A stretch of 38,332 nucleotides of DNA, from positions 1 to 38,332 of the forward strand of contig CAJCDH010000128.1 of the NCBI GenBank assembly GCA_903961095.1. Direction: 5' to 3'. Position numbers and translations under genes: made by a program. The notes beneath the pieces are model-generated. The model worked only from the letters and a program-made list of their open reading frames with translations. It ran no database searches and was not told where the DNA came from. Positions 31,159 through 38,332 of the stretch are shown piece by piece (the stretch's first letter is position 1; each line of letters begins with the position of its first letter). The DNA comes from an uncultured Burkholderiales bacterium (GTDB lineage Bacteria; Pseudomonadota; Gammaproteobacteria; Burkholderiales; Burkholderiaceae_C).

Positions 31159-32676
31159 TTATACCGTTTTCCCATTAATTTCAAGAAACTCTAATTGCCA
31201 ATTTGATTTTTGCCAAGCAATGCATTCCTCGCGTAACAAATGCGCCGATTGCGGCCATTGTTGAATCCAAGTCTTTTTGCACTGAATGACAAAGCCTGTT
31301 TTGTTGCCTTCCATTGGTTTGAGGCTGACGCCCTTGAGGTCGGGGTCTCTTCTGGCATGACACAAAATAGCAGCAATGCGCAAGCTGAGAAGCTGAATCA
31401 TGAATTCAGGATTTTTAAGTTCAATCTCTAATTTTTTAAGCTTTCCGCGGTGTCCCAAAATGAGTTGGCTCAAGCGGTGCAGCTCCGACATTGAAAATCC
31501 TGGTAGGTCTGCGTTGTCAAGGATGTAGGCGCCGTGTTTGTGAAAATCGCTGTGAGAGATGCGCGTGCCAATTTCTAACAAATGCGATGCCCAACAAAGT
31601 TTTCTCTCTAGCCGAATGGCATGGTCTGCTTCAATGCTGTATTGGTCAAGAATGCCTTTGAACAATGCCTGTGCAGTTCGCTGAACTCTTTCTGCTTGCA
31701 TCAGGTCAACGGCAAAACGATTGCCCAAAGCCACGACCATCGCGCTTCTGAGGTCTGAGTTTTCTTCGCGTTGCAGCAGGTCGTACAAAACACCATGTCG
31801 CAAAGCGCCTTGCGCGGCATGCATGGTGTCAATTTGCATCAGATCAAACAGTGCAAACAAAACAGCCAAGCCGCCGCCAATCACTGGTTTTCGGTCCTCT
31901 TTGACACCTTCCAAGCGCAGAGCATCCACATGTCCTGCTTTAATCAGTTTTTCTTTGAGCCAGTCCAAACCTTCTCTCGAAATGACCTCCTCAGGCCAGC
32001 CGGCGGCTTGTAATACATCTGCGACAGCGCCAATGGTGCCAGATGAGCCGTAGGCAACATCCCAGCAGCTTTTGGGGTAAAGCGCCATTGCTTCGTCTAA
32101 AACTGCTTTGGCTGCCACTTCTGCCCATTCAAAGGCCATCGGTGTGAACTGGCCATCTGCAAAGTACTTCATCGACCATTTGACACTGCCGACGCGGTAA
32201 GACTCCATGGTCTGTGGCTTGAAGCCTTTGCCAACAATCAGCTCGGTAGATCTTCCGCCAATGTCAATGACCAATCGTTTTTCTTCGGATTGAGGCAGGA
32301 GATTGACAACGCCAGAGTAAATCAATCGAGCTTCCTCTCGACCTGAAATGACCTCGATGGGAAATCCTAAGATCTTTTCAGCTTGAGTGAGAAATTCCTC
32401 TCTATTTTTGGCTTCTCTGAGTGTTTGGGTTGCTACAGCGCGAACAAACTTGGGCCCGAATCCTGACAATCTTTCTGAAAATCGGGCCAGACATTCCCAG
32501 CCTCTGACCATTGCTTCATTTGAAAGCATTCTTTCAGCGTCAAGCCCATTGCCTTGACGGACGGTCTCTTTCAGATATTCAACACGTCGAATGTGGCCAT
32601 GCTCTAAAACGCCAATTTCCAAGCGAAAACTGTTGGAGCCCAAGTCTATGGCTGCTAATAATTGTCCATTTTGCAT
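31159..32676 (-). CDS. ppx: Exopolyphosphatase (Ppx/GppA family)
   Basis: Releases phosphate from the ends of polyphosphate; some members also hydrolyse pppGpp. The 505 residues show the sugar-kinase/actin-like fold motifs LLAAIDLGSNSFRLEIG at the N-terminus, VISGREEARLIYSGV and VIDIGGRSTELIVG, then a C-terminal HD-like helical domain (LCWASHLLEIGTRISHSDFHKHGAYI). That length and two-domain build fit Ppx. It lies downstream of phoR on the same strand after a 141-nt gap that contains a PhoB-like array, so it may be expressed with the pho operon and from its own promoter. Confidence 0.94.
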   Translation of the reverse strand: MQNGQLLAAIDLGSNSFRLEIGVLEHGHIRRVEYLKETVRQGNGLDAERMLSNEAMVRGWECLARFSERLSGFGPKFVRAVATQTLREAKNREEFLTQAEKILGFPIEVISGREEARLIYSGVVNLLPQSEEKRLVIDIGGRSTELIVGKGFKPQTMESYRVGSVKWSMKYFADGQFTPMAFEWAEVAAKAVLDEAMALYPKSCWDVAYGSSGTIGAVADVLQAAGWPEEVISREGLDWLKEKLIKAGHVDALRLEGVKEDRKPVIGGGLAVLFALFDLMQIDTMHAAQGALRHGVLYDLLQREENSDLRSAMVVALGNRFAVDLMQAERVQRTAQALFKGILDQYSIEADHAIRLERKLCWASHLLEIGTRISHSDFHKHGAYILDNADLPGFSMSELHRLSQLILGHRGKLKKLEIELKNPEFMIQLLSLRIAAILCHARRDPDLKGVSLKPMEGNKTGFVIQCKKTWIQQWPQSAHLLREECIAWQKSNWQLEFLEINGKTV

Positions 32677-32718
32677 TTAGTTATTTTGTAAGTACTGATC
32701 GCCAATGGTCACTATTTT

Positions 32719-32747
32719 GTGACTTTTTTATGTCAATTTAATGAAGT
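32719..32747 (-). promoter_or_regulatory. Candidate PhoB-box array upstream of ppx
   Basis: On the minus strand: ACTTCAT-TAAA-TTGACAT-AAAA-AAGTCAC at 11-nt spacing, matching the half-site in 4, 5 and 5 of 7 positions with A-rich spacers; a further TAGTGAC follows in register. The 7-4-7 core is 32719-32736. It ends 42 nt before the ppx start in the otherwise featureless 141-nt gap after phoR. Confidence 0.4.
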
Positions 32748-32817
32748 TTAAAAAAATAAATGTGGCAGCCTCAGGGTCAGATGGTTCTAGCCTGGGTGTC
32801 AATGTTTGAATTTGAAA

Positions 32818-34167
32818 CTAAGCGCTTGTTTGCAAATCGGGCGTAGCGATCTGATTTGATATTCGACTTGCTGGGAAAATTAAGTTAAATGTAGATCCCT
32901 TGCCTAGTTCGCTTTGAATTTGCAGTTCACCCCCATGGCGTTGCATGACGTGTTTAGTGATAGCCAAACCAAGGCCTGTTCCACCTGTTTCTCGAGACCG
33001 GCTCTGATCGATTCGATAAAAACGCTCAGTTAAGCGTGGCAAGTGTTCAGAAGGAATGCCTGGCCCTGTATCTTTCACAGAAATAGTCAACTGATCTTCT
33101 CTTTGTGAAAAAGTTAAGTGCACCAACCCACCCAGTGGTGTGTATCGAATTGCATTACTGACTAAATTGGACAGTGCACTGAACAGTTCTTTTTGGGAAC
33201 CTTTCACACAGAGCAGGGGTACTTTGTCAAAAACCAGCGCATGTTGATTGCCATTTTGTTGCTCAGCAAGTAATGTGGTTAAGGCATTGGCTTCAGACAT
33301 GACTTGATCGACTAAATCAGGAAGGTTGACCAGATCTTGGCCATTAGGTGATTGGCTGACTTCAAGCTGAGACAAAATAAGTAAATCTGCAACCAAGGAT
33401 TGCATGCGGTCAGATTGAACGGACATCAGTTGAAGGTATTTCTGTGTTTCCTCTGCGTCAAGTGGCACAGATTGCAAGGTCTCTACAAAACCGCCTAAAA
33501 CAGTCAGTGGTGTTCTAATTTCGTGCGAAACATTGGCTACAAAATCTCTTCTCATGGCTTCTGCTTTGACCACTTCGGTGACATCTCGCGACAGCAAAAG
33601 CAAACGACCGTCACCGTATTTGTGTAGTTGTACAGATAGCTTGCGAAGGCTTGAGACGGCAGCAGATCTGCCGTCTATCAATACTTCACTTGGATGGTTT
33701 TCTTGAGCAAAATATCGGGTGAAAACAGGATCACGGACCAAATGAACGATGTGTTGCAAACGATCTTTTTTGACATCTAATCCCAAATGAGAAGCAGCGG
33801 TAACGTTACACCAGTCGATTCTTGCCTCATCGTCTAGCAATATCACACCATTGGGCGAAGCTTGTATGGCCAGTAGAAAATCTTGCAAGCGTCTTTCATG
33901 AAGCTTGGTACTATTTTCAGCCAAAAGAAATTGACGCTGAATGCGTGTTGCAACATCTAGCCAAGCACCACTCCAAGGTGGGTTAGCTTGAAGATATGTT
34001 GAATTGAGCCAGTTTTGAAAACGTGTAAATTTCCAATCTTGAATCAGTATGTGCACTACCAGATAAGCCAACGCAGCCAAAAGTGCGGCCACAGCATCGA
34101 GCCAAATCCAAACAGGGAGTGCAACGACAACAAGCCAAAATAACAATTCAAACACTACATAGAACAT
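32818..34167 (-). CDS. phoR: Phosphate regulon sensor histidine kinase PhoR
   Basis: A 449-residue membrane kinase: two N-terminal helices (about 5-43), no large periplasmic domain, a PAS domain (about 95-200, FLLAIQASPNGVILLDDE), the phospho-acceptor His215 in FVANVSHEIRTPLTVL, and an ATPase domain with SNLVSNAIRYTP (N box), DTGPGIP (G1) and GGTGLGLAI (G2). This is the standard PhoR plan, sensing phosphate through PstSCAB-PhoU. It follows phoB by 12 nt with the same orientation. The start ATG at 34167 has only a weak ribosome site, suggesting coupling to phoB translation. Confidence 0.95.
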   Translation of the reverse strand: MFYVVFELLFWLVVVALPVWIWLDAVAALLAALAYLVVHILIQDWKFTRFQNWLNSTYLQANPPWSGAWLDVATRIQRQFLLAENSTKLHERRLQDFLLAIQASPNGVILLDDEARIDWCNVTAASHLGLDVKKDRLQHIVHLVRDPVFTRYFAQENHPSEVLIDGRSAAVSSLRKLSVQLHKYGDGRLLLLSRDVTEVVKAEAMRRDFVANVSHEIRTPLTVLGGFVETLQSVPLDAEETQKYLQLMSVQSDRMQSLVADLLILSQLEVSQSPNGQDLVNLPDLVDQVMSEANALTTLLAEQQNGNQHALVFDKVPLLCVKGSQKELFSALSNLVSNAIRYTPLGGLVHLTFSQREDQLTISVKDTGPGIPSEHLPRLTERFYRIDQSRSRETGGTGLGLAITKHVMQRHGGELQIQSELGKGSTFNLIFPASRISNQIATPDLQTSA

Positions 34168-34179
34168 TCAGTTTCAGGC

Positions 34180-34875
34180 TCAAACATTGACTTGCTTCGT
34201 CATACGGTAGCCAGCACCTCTCACTGTTTCTATCATGTCTGCGGCCTCTCCTAAGGCTTCACGCAGGCGTTTGATGTGAACGTCAACGGTACGCTCCTCG
34301 ATGTAAACATGATCGCCCCAAACTTTGTCAAGCAAGGCGCCGCGGCTGTGCACTCGCTCGGGGTGGTGCATGAGATGGTGCAGAAGCTTGAATTCGGTGG
34401 GCCCCACTTTAATTTGCTTGCCTGCAAAGCTAACCCGGTGAGTTTCTGCATCAAGTTGCAGCTCACCCATTTTGACGACGCCTACGACTGATTCAGGGAC
34501 GCGTCGACGCAATACGGCCCGAATTCTAGCCAACAGCTCACGAGGTGAAAAGGGCTTGACAATGTAATCGTCTGCGCCTGCGTCGAGACCAGCAACTCGA
34601 TCGGCTTCATCGCCTCTGGCAGTGAGCATCAAGATGGGCACAGTCTTGGTTCTTGCGGCGCTTCTCCAGCGTCTTGCTAATGTTAAACCGCTCTCTCCAG
34701 GTAGCATCCAGTCGAGCAAAATGACATCTGGCAGAACATCATCAAGTTCGCGTTGTGCCGTTGCGGAGTCGATGGCCCAAATTGGTTGAAAACCGTTATG
34801 CCGCAGGTTCACAGCAATCAGTTCTGCAATGGATGACTCATCTTCAACAATTAGAATGCGTGGCAGTGTTTTCAT
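34180..34875 (-). CDS. phoB: Phosphate regulon response regulator PhoB
   Basis: A 231-residue OmpR/PhoB-type regulator. The receiver domain has the acidic pair Glu11-Asp12, phosphorylated Asp55 in LLDWMLPG, Thr in LMLTARGDEAD, and Lys in VKPFSPREL. The C-terminal winged helix has LRRRVPESVVGVVKM, GPTEFKLLHHLMHHPERV and YIEERTVDVHIKRLREAL, with the PhoB-specific EERTVDVHIKRLR recognition helix. It binds direct repeats of CTGTCAT type as found at several places in this window. The start overlaps the phoU stop (ATGA, 34872-34875). Confidence 0.97.
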   Translation of the reverse strand: MKTLPRILIVEDESSIAELIAVNLRHNGFQPIWAIDSATAQRELDDVLPDVILLDWMLPGESGLTLARRWRSAARTKTVPILMLTARGDEADRVAGLDAGADDYIVKPFSPRELLARIRAVLRRRVPESVVGVVKMGELQLDAETHRVSFAGKQIKVGPTEFKLLHHLMHHPERVHSRGALLDKVWGDHVYIEERTVDVHIKRLREALGEAADMIETVRGAGYRMTKQVNV

Positions 34876-35570
34876 TGCACAGCTTTTTCAATCTCGGTTA
34901 AGGCCGTATGACGAACATCAGCGCCCTTGACAACGTAAATTACAAATTCAGCGATGTTCTTGGCATGATCACCAATTCGCTCAATGGCTTTGGCGACAAA
35001 CAGCAAATCTAAACTCGCTGAGATGGTGCGTGGATCTTCCATCATGTAAGTGATTAATTTGCGAACAAAGCCATTGAACTCGGCATCGATCAAATCGTCT
35101 TCTTTCAAAATGGTGACAGCCATGTTGACATCTAGGCGGGCAAATGCATCCAGCGCTTTTCGCAATAAGCCGGTGGCTAAATCTGCTGCGATGCGCAATT
35201 CGGATGAAGGCAAATTGCGAGGCGTGCCTCCTTCTAGTATTTGTTTGACCATGCGCGCAATGCGCTCGGCTTCATCACCTGCACGTTCAAGGTTGCCTGT
35301 TATTTTTGAAATGGCCATCAGCAAGCGAAGATCGCGGGCGGTCGGCTGACGGCGGGCAATGATGGATGCCAATTCGCGATCAATTTCGATTTCCAACTGG
35401 TTGACTTGTTTTTCAGATGCAATGACTTGCTCAGCAACTTCAGAGCTGAACTGTGCCAATGCATAAACAGCATGACGAGTTTGCGACTCAACCAGCCCAC
35501 CTAACTCAAGAACCCGTGTGGAAACACCCGTAAGTTCGTTGTCGAATTGGCTTGAAATGTGTTTGTCCAT
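34872..35570 (-). CDS. phoU: Phosphate signalling regulator PhoU
   Basis: A 232-residue helical cytoplasmic protein with two PhoU repeats; the metal-binding helices show DEAERIARMVKQILE in repeat 1 and AKAIERIGDHAKNIAEFVIY in repeat 2. PhoU links the Pst transporter to PhoR, keeping the Pho regulon off when phosphate is plentiful. AGGAG lies about 6 nt before the ATG at 35570. It is 13 nt after pstB, and its last codons overlap phoB. Confidence 0.96.
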   Translation of the reverse strand: MDKHISSQFDNELTGVSTRVLELGGLVESQTRHAVYALAQFSSEVAEQVIASEKQVNQLEIEIDRELASIIARRQPTARDLRLLMAISKITGNLERAGDEAERIARMVKQILEGGTPRNLPSSELRIAADLATGLLRKALDAFARLDVNMAVTILKEDDLIDAEFNGFVRKLITYMMEDPRTISASLDLLFVAKAIERIGDHAKNIAEFVIYVVKGADVRHTALTEIEKAVQ

Positions 35571-35583
35571 GTTGTGCTCCTGA

Positions 35584-36357
35584 TTAGCCGAAACGGCCAG
35601 TGATGTAATCTTCAGTTTCTTGACGCGAAGGCTTCAAGAAAATTTGCTCAGTGACGCCAAATTCCATCAATTCGCCAAGGTACATGTAAGCTGTGAAGTC
35701 TGAGACCCTCGCGGCTTGTTGCATATTGTGAGTCACGATAGCCACTGTATATTCTTTTTTCAGCTCACTCACCAATTCTTCCACTTTGGCTGTCGAGATA
35801 GGGTCTAGCGCTGAGGTGGGTTCATCAAGAAGAATAACTTTGGGTTTGACTGCTACTGTGCGTGCTATGCAAAGACGCTGTTGTTGTCCACCCGATAGGG
35901 ACAATCCACTTTGCCCCAATTTGTCTTTTACTTCGTTCCAAATGGCGGCCTTGGTCAAGGCTGACTCAACGCGATCGTCCATATCTGAACGGCTGAGGTT
36001 TTCGTACAAACGAACACCAAAAGCAATGTTGTCATAGATAGACATTGGGAAAGGGGTTGGTTTTTGAAACACCATGCCAATTTGTGCACGGAGTAAGTTC
36101 AAGTCTTGCCCTTTGTTGAGAATATTTTGACCGTAGAAGTTGATTTCGCCTTCTGCGCGTTGCCCTGGATAAAGGCTGTACATGCGATTGAGTGTGCGGA
36201 GCAAAGTTGATTTGCCGCAGCCCGACGGTCCAATGAAGGCAGTGACTCGATGCTCAGCGATATCGAGGTTGACATTTTTCAGTCCTTTAAATTTGCCGTA
36301 GTAAAAGTCGAGATTGCGCACTTCGATGGCGTTTTGTGTTGGCTTATTTTCAGGCAT
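35584..36357 (-). CDS. pstB: Phosphate ABC transporter ATP-binding protein PstB
   Basis: A 257-residue ABC ATPase: Walker [11 protein letters not shown]-loop [13 protein letters not shown], signature LSGGQQQR, Walker [14 protein letters not shown] and H-loop [13 protein letters not shown]. The PstB-specific N-terminus ([21 protein letters not shown]) and YLGELMEFG near the end support the assignment. It powers phosphate uptake through PstA-PstC. AGGA lies 6 nt before the ATG at 36357. A 44-nt gap separates it from pstA. Confidence 0.97.
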   Translation of the reverse strand: MPENKPTQNAIEVRNLDFYYGKFKGLKNVNLDIAEHRVTAFIGPSGCGKSTLLRTLNRMYSLYPGQRAEGEINFYGQNILNKGQDLNLLRAQIGMVFQKPTPFPMSIYDNIAFGVRLYENLSRSDMDDRVESALTKAAIWNEVKDKLGQSGLSLSGGQQQRLCIARTVAVKPKVILLDEPTSALDPISTAKVEELVSELKKEYTVAIVTHNMQQAARVSDFTAYMYLGELMEFGVTEQIFLKPSRQETEDYITGRFG

Positions 36358-36401
36358 ATGGTTTCCTGTGAATTCAAAAAAATGTCTATTGAGGGGGTAA
36401 A

Positions 36402-37262
36402 TTAGCTTGTCGTTTTGTCTCTAAAAAAGACACGAGCAAGAATATTTAGAACCAGCACAGTCAAGGTAATCAGCAATGCGCCGCCCCAAGCCAGTCGAAT
36501 CCAGTTCTCATAGGGGCTCATCGCAAACTGGAATATGACCACAGGCAGGTTGGCCATGGGCTTGCTCATGTCATCATTGAAGAACTGGTTGTTCAAAGCG
36601 GTGAACAGCAGGGGTGCAGTCTCTCCACTGATTCGCGCAATGGCCAATAAAACACCCGTGATCACGCCACTTTTGGCGGCACGCAAGGTGACGGACAAAG
36701 ACACTTTCCAGCGAGGCGCACCCAACGCAAAGGCTGCTTCTCGCAGACTTCCAGGAACGAGACGAAGCATATTTTCAGTGGTGCGCATGACGACAGGCAC
36801 CGCGATGAGCGTCAAGGCCAGGCTGCCTGCATAACCAGAAAACCGACCGAATGTGGCGACGGCAATTGCGTATACAAACAAACCAATCGTGATGGAGGGC
36901 GCTGACAACATGATGTCAGTGACAAAACGCGTAAGAGCTGCAGTTTTGCTCTGATCTCCAAATTCGGTGAGATAGATGCCAGCCAAAATACCAACTGGCG
37001 TAGCAACCAAGACTGACAGTCCGACCATGAGTACGCTGCCCACGATGGCGTTGCGCAGTCCGCCGCCTTCAGTTCCGGGGGCAGGTGTGTCTTTGCTCAA
37101 AATGTTCCAGTCGAGTGCTGCAAACCCATTGGAAAACAAGACAAACAAAATCCAGAGTAAAACGACCAAACCTAAAGTCATGGCAAACATCGAGGTCATC
37201 ATGCCCCAGAGGTTGGCCAAGCGACGCCGACGGTAAAGTGCGTGATTCATGTTCATTGCCAT
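36402..37262 (-). CDS. pstA: Phosphate ABC transporter permease PstA
   Basis: A 286-residue permease with six membrane helices and the EAA-type loop [23 protein letters not shown] (shown here by [13 protein letters not shown]). [21 protein letters not shown] and YLTEFGDQ are typical of PstA. It pairs with PstC to form the inner-membrane phosphate channel. The ATG at 37262 has a GGGG ribosome site 7 nt upstream and follows the pstC stop by 1 nt. Confidence 0.95.
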   Translation of the reverse strand: MAMNMNHALYRRRRLANLWGMMTSMFAMTLGLVVLLWILFVLFSNGFAALDWNILSKDTPAPGTEGGGLRNAIVGSVLMVGLSVLVATPVGILAGIYLTEFGDQSKTAALTRFVTDIMLSAPSITIGLFVYAIAVATFGRFSGYAGSLALTLIAVPVVMRTTENMLRLVPGSLREAAFALGAPRWKVSLSVTLRAAKSGVITGVLLAIARISGETAPLLFTALNNQFFNDDMSKPMANLPVVIFQFAMSPYENWIRLAWGGALLITLTVLVLNILARVFFRDKTTS

Positions 37263-37263
37263 T

Positions 37264-38241
37264 TCAGAACCCCTTGGCTTTTTCAGCTCTGCTGATCATG
37301 ATTTTGGCGAGCGCTAGAACCATGAAAGTGATAATAAACAATAAGAAACCAAGCGCAAACAAGGATGACATGTGAAAGTCGGCGGCCTCTCCAAATTCAT
37401 TGGCCAGTGTCGATGCGATGGACGTCCCAGGTGAAAAAAGTGAAGTGGGCATGCGATTCGCATTGCCAATCACAAATGTGACGGCCATGGTCTCGCCAAG
37501 CGCGCGACCCAAGCCCAACATGATTCCCCCAATGACACCTTTTTGTGTGTAAGGCAAAACAATTTTTCTCACCACTTCCCATGTGGTGCAGCCAAGCCCG
37601 TAAGCAGACTCTCTCAAAATGGGGGGCGTGATTTCAAACACATCGCGCATGACTGAAGCAACAAAGGGCAAAACCATGAAAGCCAGTACAATGCCAGCCG
37701 CCAAGATGCCCATGCCGTTGGGGGCACCGCCAAACAAAAATCCAATGAGAGGCATGCCGCCTAAAATTTCGCGAAGCGGCACTTGAACAAAATCTGCAAA
37801 CAAGGGGGCAAAGACAAACAAGCCAAACATGCCGTAAATGATCGAAGGCACGGCAGCCAACAATTCAATGGCAGTGCCTAAGGGGCGACGTAGCCAAACA
37901 GGGCATGTTTCCGTTAAAAAAACAGCAATTCCAAATGAAAGAGGAACTGCAATCAGCATCGCCAATCCGGCACTCGCAACCGTTCCAACAATGGCAATGG
38001 CGGCGCCAAACTCTTCATTGATGATGTCCCACTCAACATACCAAATAAAACGTGCGCCAAACTTAGCAAAGGTTGGCCACGCGTTCATGAACAAGGAGAC
38101 AATAATTCCGGCCAGTGCTAAAAGAACCAAGAGCGAAAAAGCTTGTGTGAGTCGATGGAACAGCCAATCTTGGGTGCGTTGGCGCTCGGCTGTTTTGAGC
38201 AAGTGAGCGGCTTGAGCCGAACTGGGCAGAGGATTTGACAT
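37264..38241 (-). CDS. pstC: Phosphate ABC transporter permease PstC
   Basis: A six-helix permease with the PstC motifs FGAAIAIVGTVASAGLAMLI, PSIIYGMFGLFVFAP and the EAA loop RESAYGLGCTTWEVVRKIVLP; GGIMLGLGRALGETMAVTFV ends the core. I use the ATG at 38241 (325 aa); a GTG at 38253 would add four residues (NQD before Met) and neither has a convincing ribosome site. It is the first gene of the visible pst-pho operon. The phosphate-binding protein gene pstS would be expected upstream, beyond the right edge. Confidence 0.95.
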   Translation of the reverse strand: MSNPLPSSAQAAHLLKTAERQRTQDWLFHRLTQAFSLLVLLALAGIIVSLFMNAWPTFAKFGARFIWYVEWDIINEEFGAAIAIVGTVASAGLAMLIAVPLSFGIAVFLTETCPVWLRRPLGTAIELLAAVPSIIYGMFGLFVFAPLFADFVQVPLREILGGMPLIGFLFGGAPNGMGILAAGIVLAFMVLPFVASVMRDVFEITPPILRESAYGLGCTTWEVVRKIVLPYTQKGVIGGIMLGLGRALGETMAVTFVIGNANRMPTSLFSPGTSIASTLANEFGEAADFHMSSLFALGFLLFIITFMVLALAKIMISRAEKAKGF

Positions 38242-38283
38242 GTCTTGGTTCACTCAACAAGGAAATCAATTTAGAAAGAAAGA

Positions 38284-38315
38284 ATCCGTTGATTGCGCAA
38301 GGGCAACCAACGGAT
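38284..38315 (-). terminator. Stem-loop with T-rich tail upstream of pstC (attenuator-like)
   Basis: ATCCGTTG and CAACGGAT pair over 8 bp, then one mismatch, then TTGC/GCAA, closing a 6-nt loop. On the minus strand it is followed by TTCTTTCTTTCT. It sits 42 nt before the pstC start. In many pst operons such a partial terminator between pstS and pstC lowers expression of the downstream genes; that role is inferred since pstS is not visible. Confidence 0.45.
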
Positions 38316-38332
38316 GAAACAGCAAGCTTGAA

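Noticed and set aside
32748-32817. Intrinsic terminator after phoR
   Set aside because: I could not build a stable stem next to the A/T-rich stretch; read-through into ppx is possible.
1-38332. Mobile elements, integrases, toxin-antitoxin pairs, defence genes, tRNA or rRNA
   Set aside because: None seen; all large frames are assigned to metabolic, transport, envelope or regulatory families, apart from a few of unknown function.

Overview
The window reads as chromosomal DNA from a free-living betaproteobacterium, most likely Burkholderiales and probably Comamonadaceae-like. The basis is the pst-phoU-phoB-phoR-ppx / ppk-sixA order, the LplT, LptF and MipA/OmpV proteins, and a small lysine/alanine/proline-rich protein between sixA and ppx. 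G+C looks fairly low for that family, by eye and not counted. Genes are packed tightly, with many 4-nt stop/start overlaps. I see no rRNA, tRNA, insertion sequence, phage gene or CRISPR array, and no stretch over 300 nt without a gene.

Left block (1-10815, all minus strand). In transcription order: phosphatidylserine decarboxylase, a lipoprotein 5'-nucleotidase, ExbD, TonB, a TonB-dependent receptor, ExbB, a TatT lipoprotein, a TRAP solute receptor, a fused TRAP DctQM permease, and the start of a BON-domain (DolP-like) lipoprotein. ExbD through DctQM has every part needed to carry one ligand across the outer membrane, periplasm and inner membrane. The TatT component and an unusual TRAP receptor suggest the ligand is not an ordinary small carboxylate.

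Middle block (10881-27878). This region is mainly about the cell envelope. It holds a class III aminotransferase of unknown role, a membrane-anchored cysteine-cluster protein, a MipA/OmpV-like porin, PhoD alkaline phosphatase, an unknown membrane protein, a GT4 glycosyltransferase, LplT, UDP-glucose dehydrogenase, LptF and a UDP-glucuronate 4-epimerase. A plus-strand operon follows: PAP2 phosphatase, UPF0104-type membrane protein, polyprenyl-phosphate glycosyltransferase, ArnT/Rgt-like GT83 transferase and a second PAP2 phosphatase. The enzyme set resembles systems known elsewhere that spare phosphate by replacing phospholipids with glucuronosyl or glucosyl lipids and lipid A phosphates with uronic acid.

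Right block (28002-38332). This is the phosphate-control and polyphosphate module: ppk and sixA on plus; then a histone-like protein, ppx, phoR, phoB, phoU, pstB, pstA and pstC on minus. pstS is not in the window and would be expected just beyond the right edge.

The strongest unifying observation is regulatory. Sites with the 7-4-7 direct-repeat layout of the PhoB box lie upstream of ppk, phoD, the GT4 gene and its divergent neighbour, and the aminotransferase. Weaker candidates lie upstream of ugd, ppx, mipA, exbD and the PAP2 operon. I infer that much of the window is a phosphate-starvation regulon combining phosphate scavenging, polyphosphate turnover and envelope remodelling. No computation or database search was run: family names rest on motifs recognised by eye.
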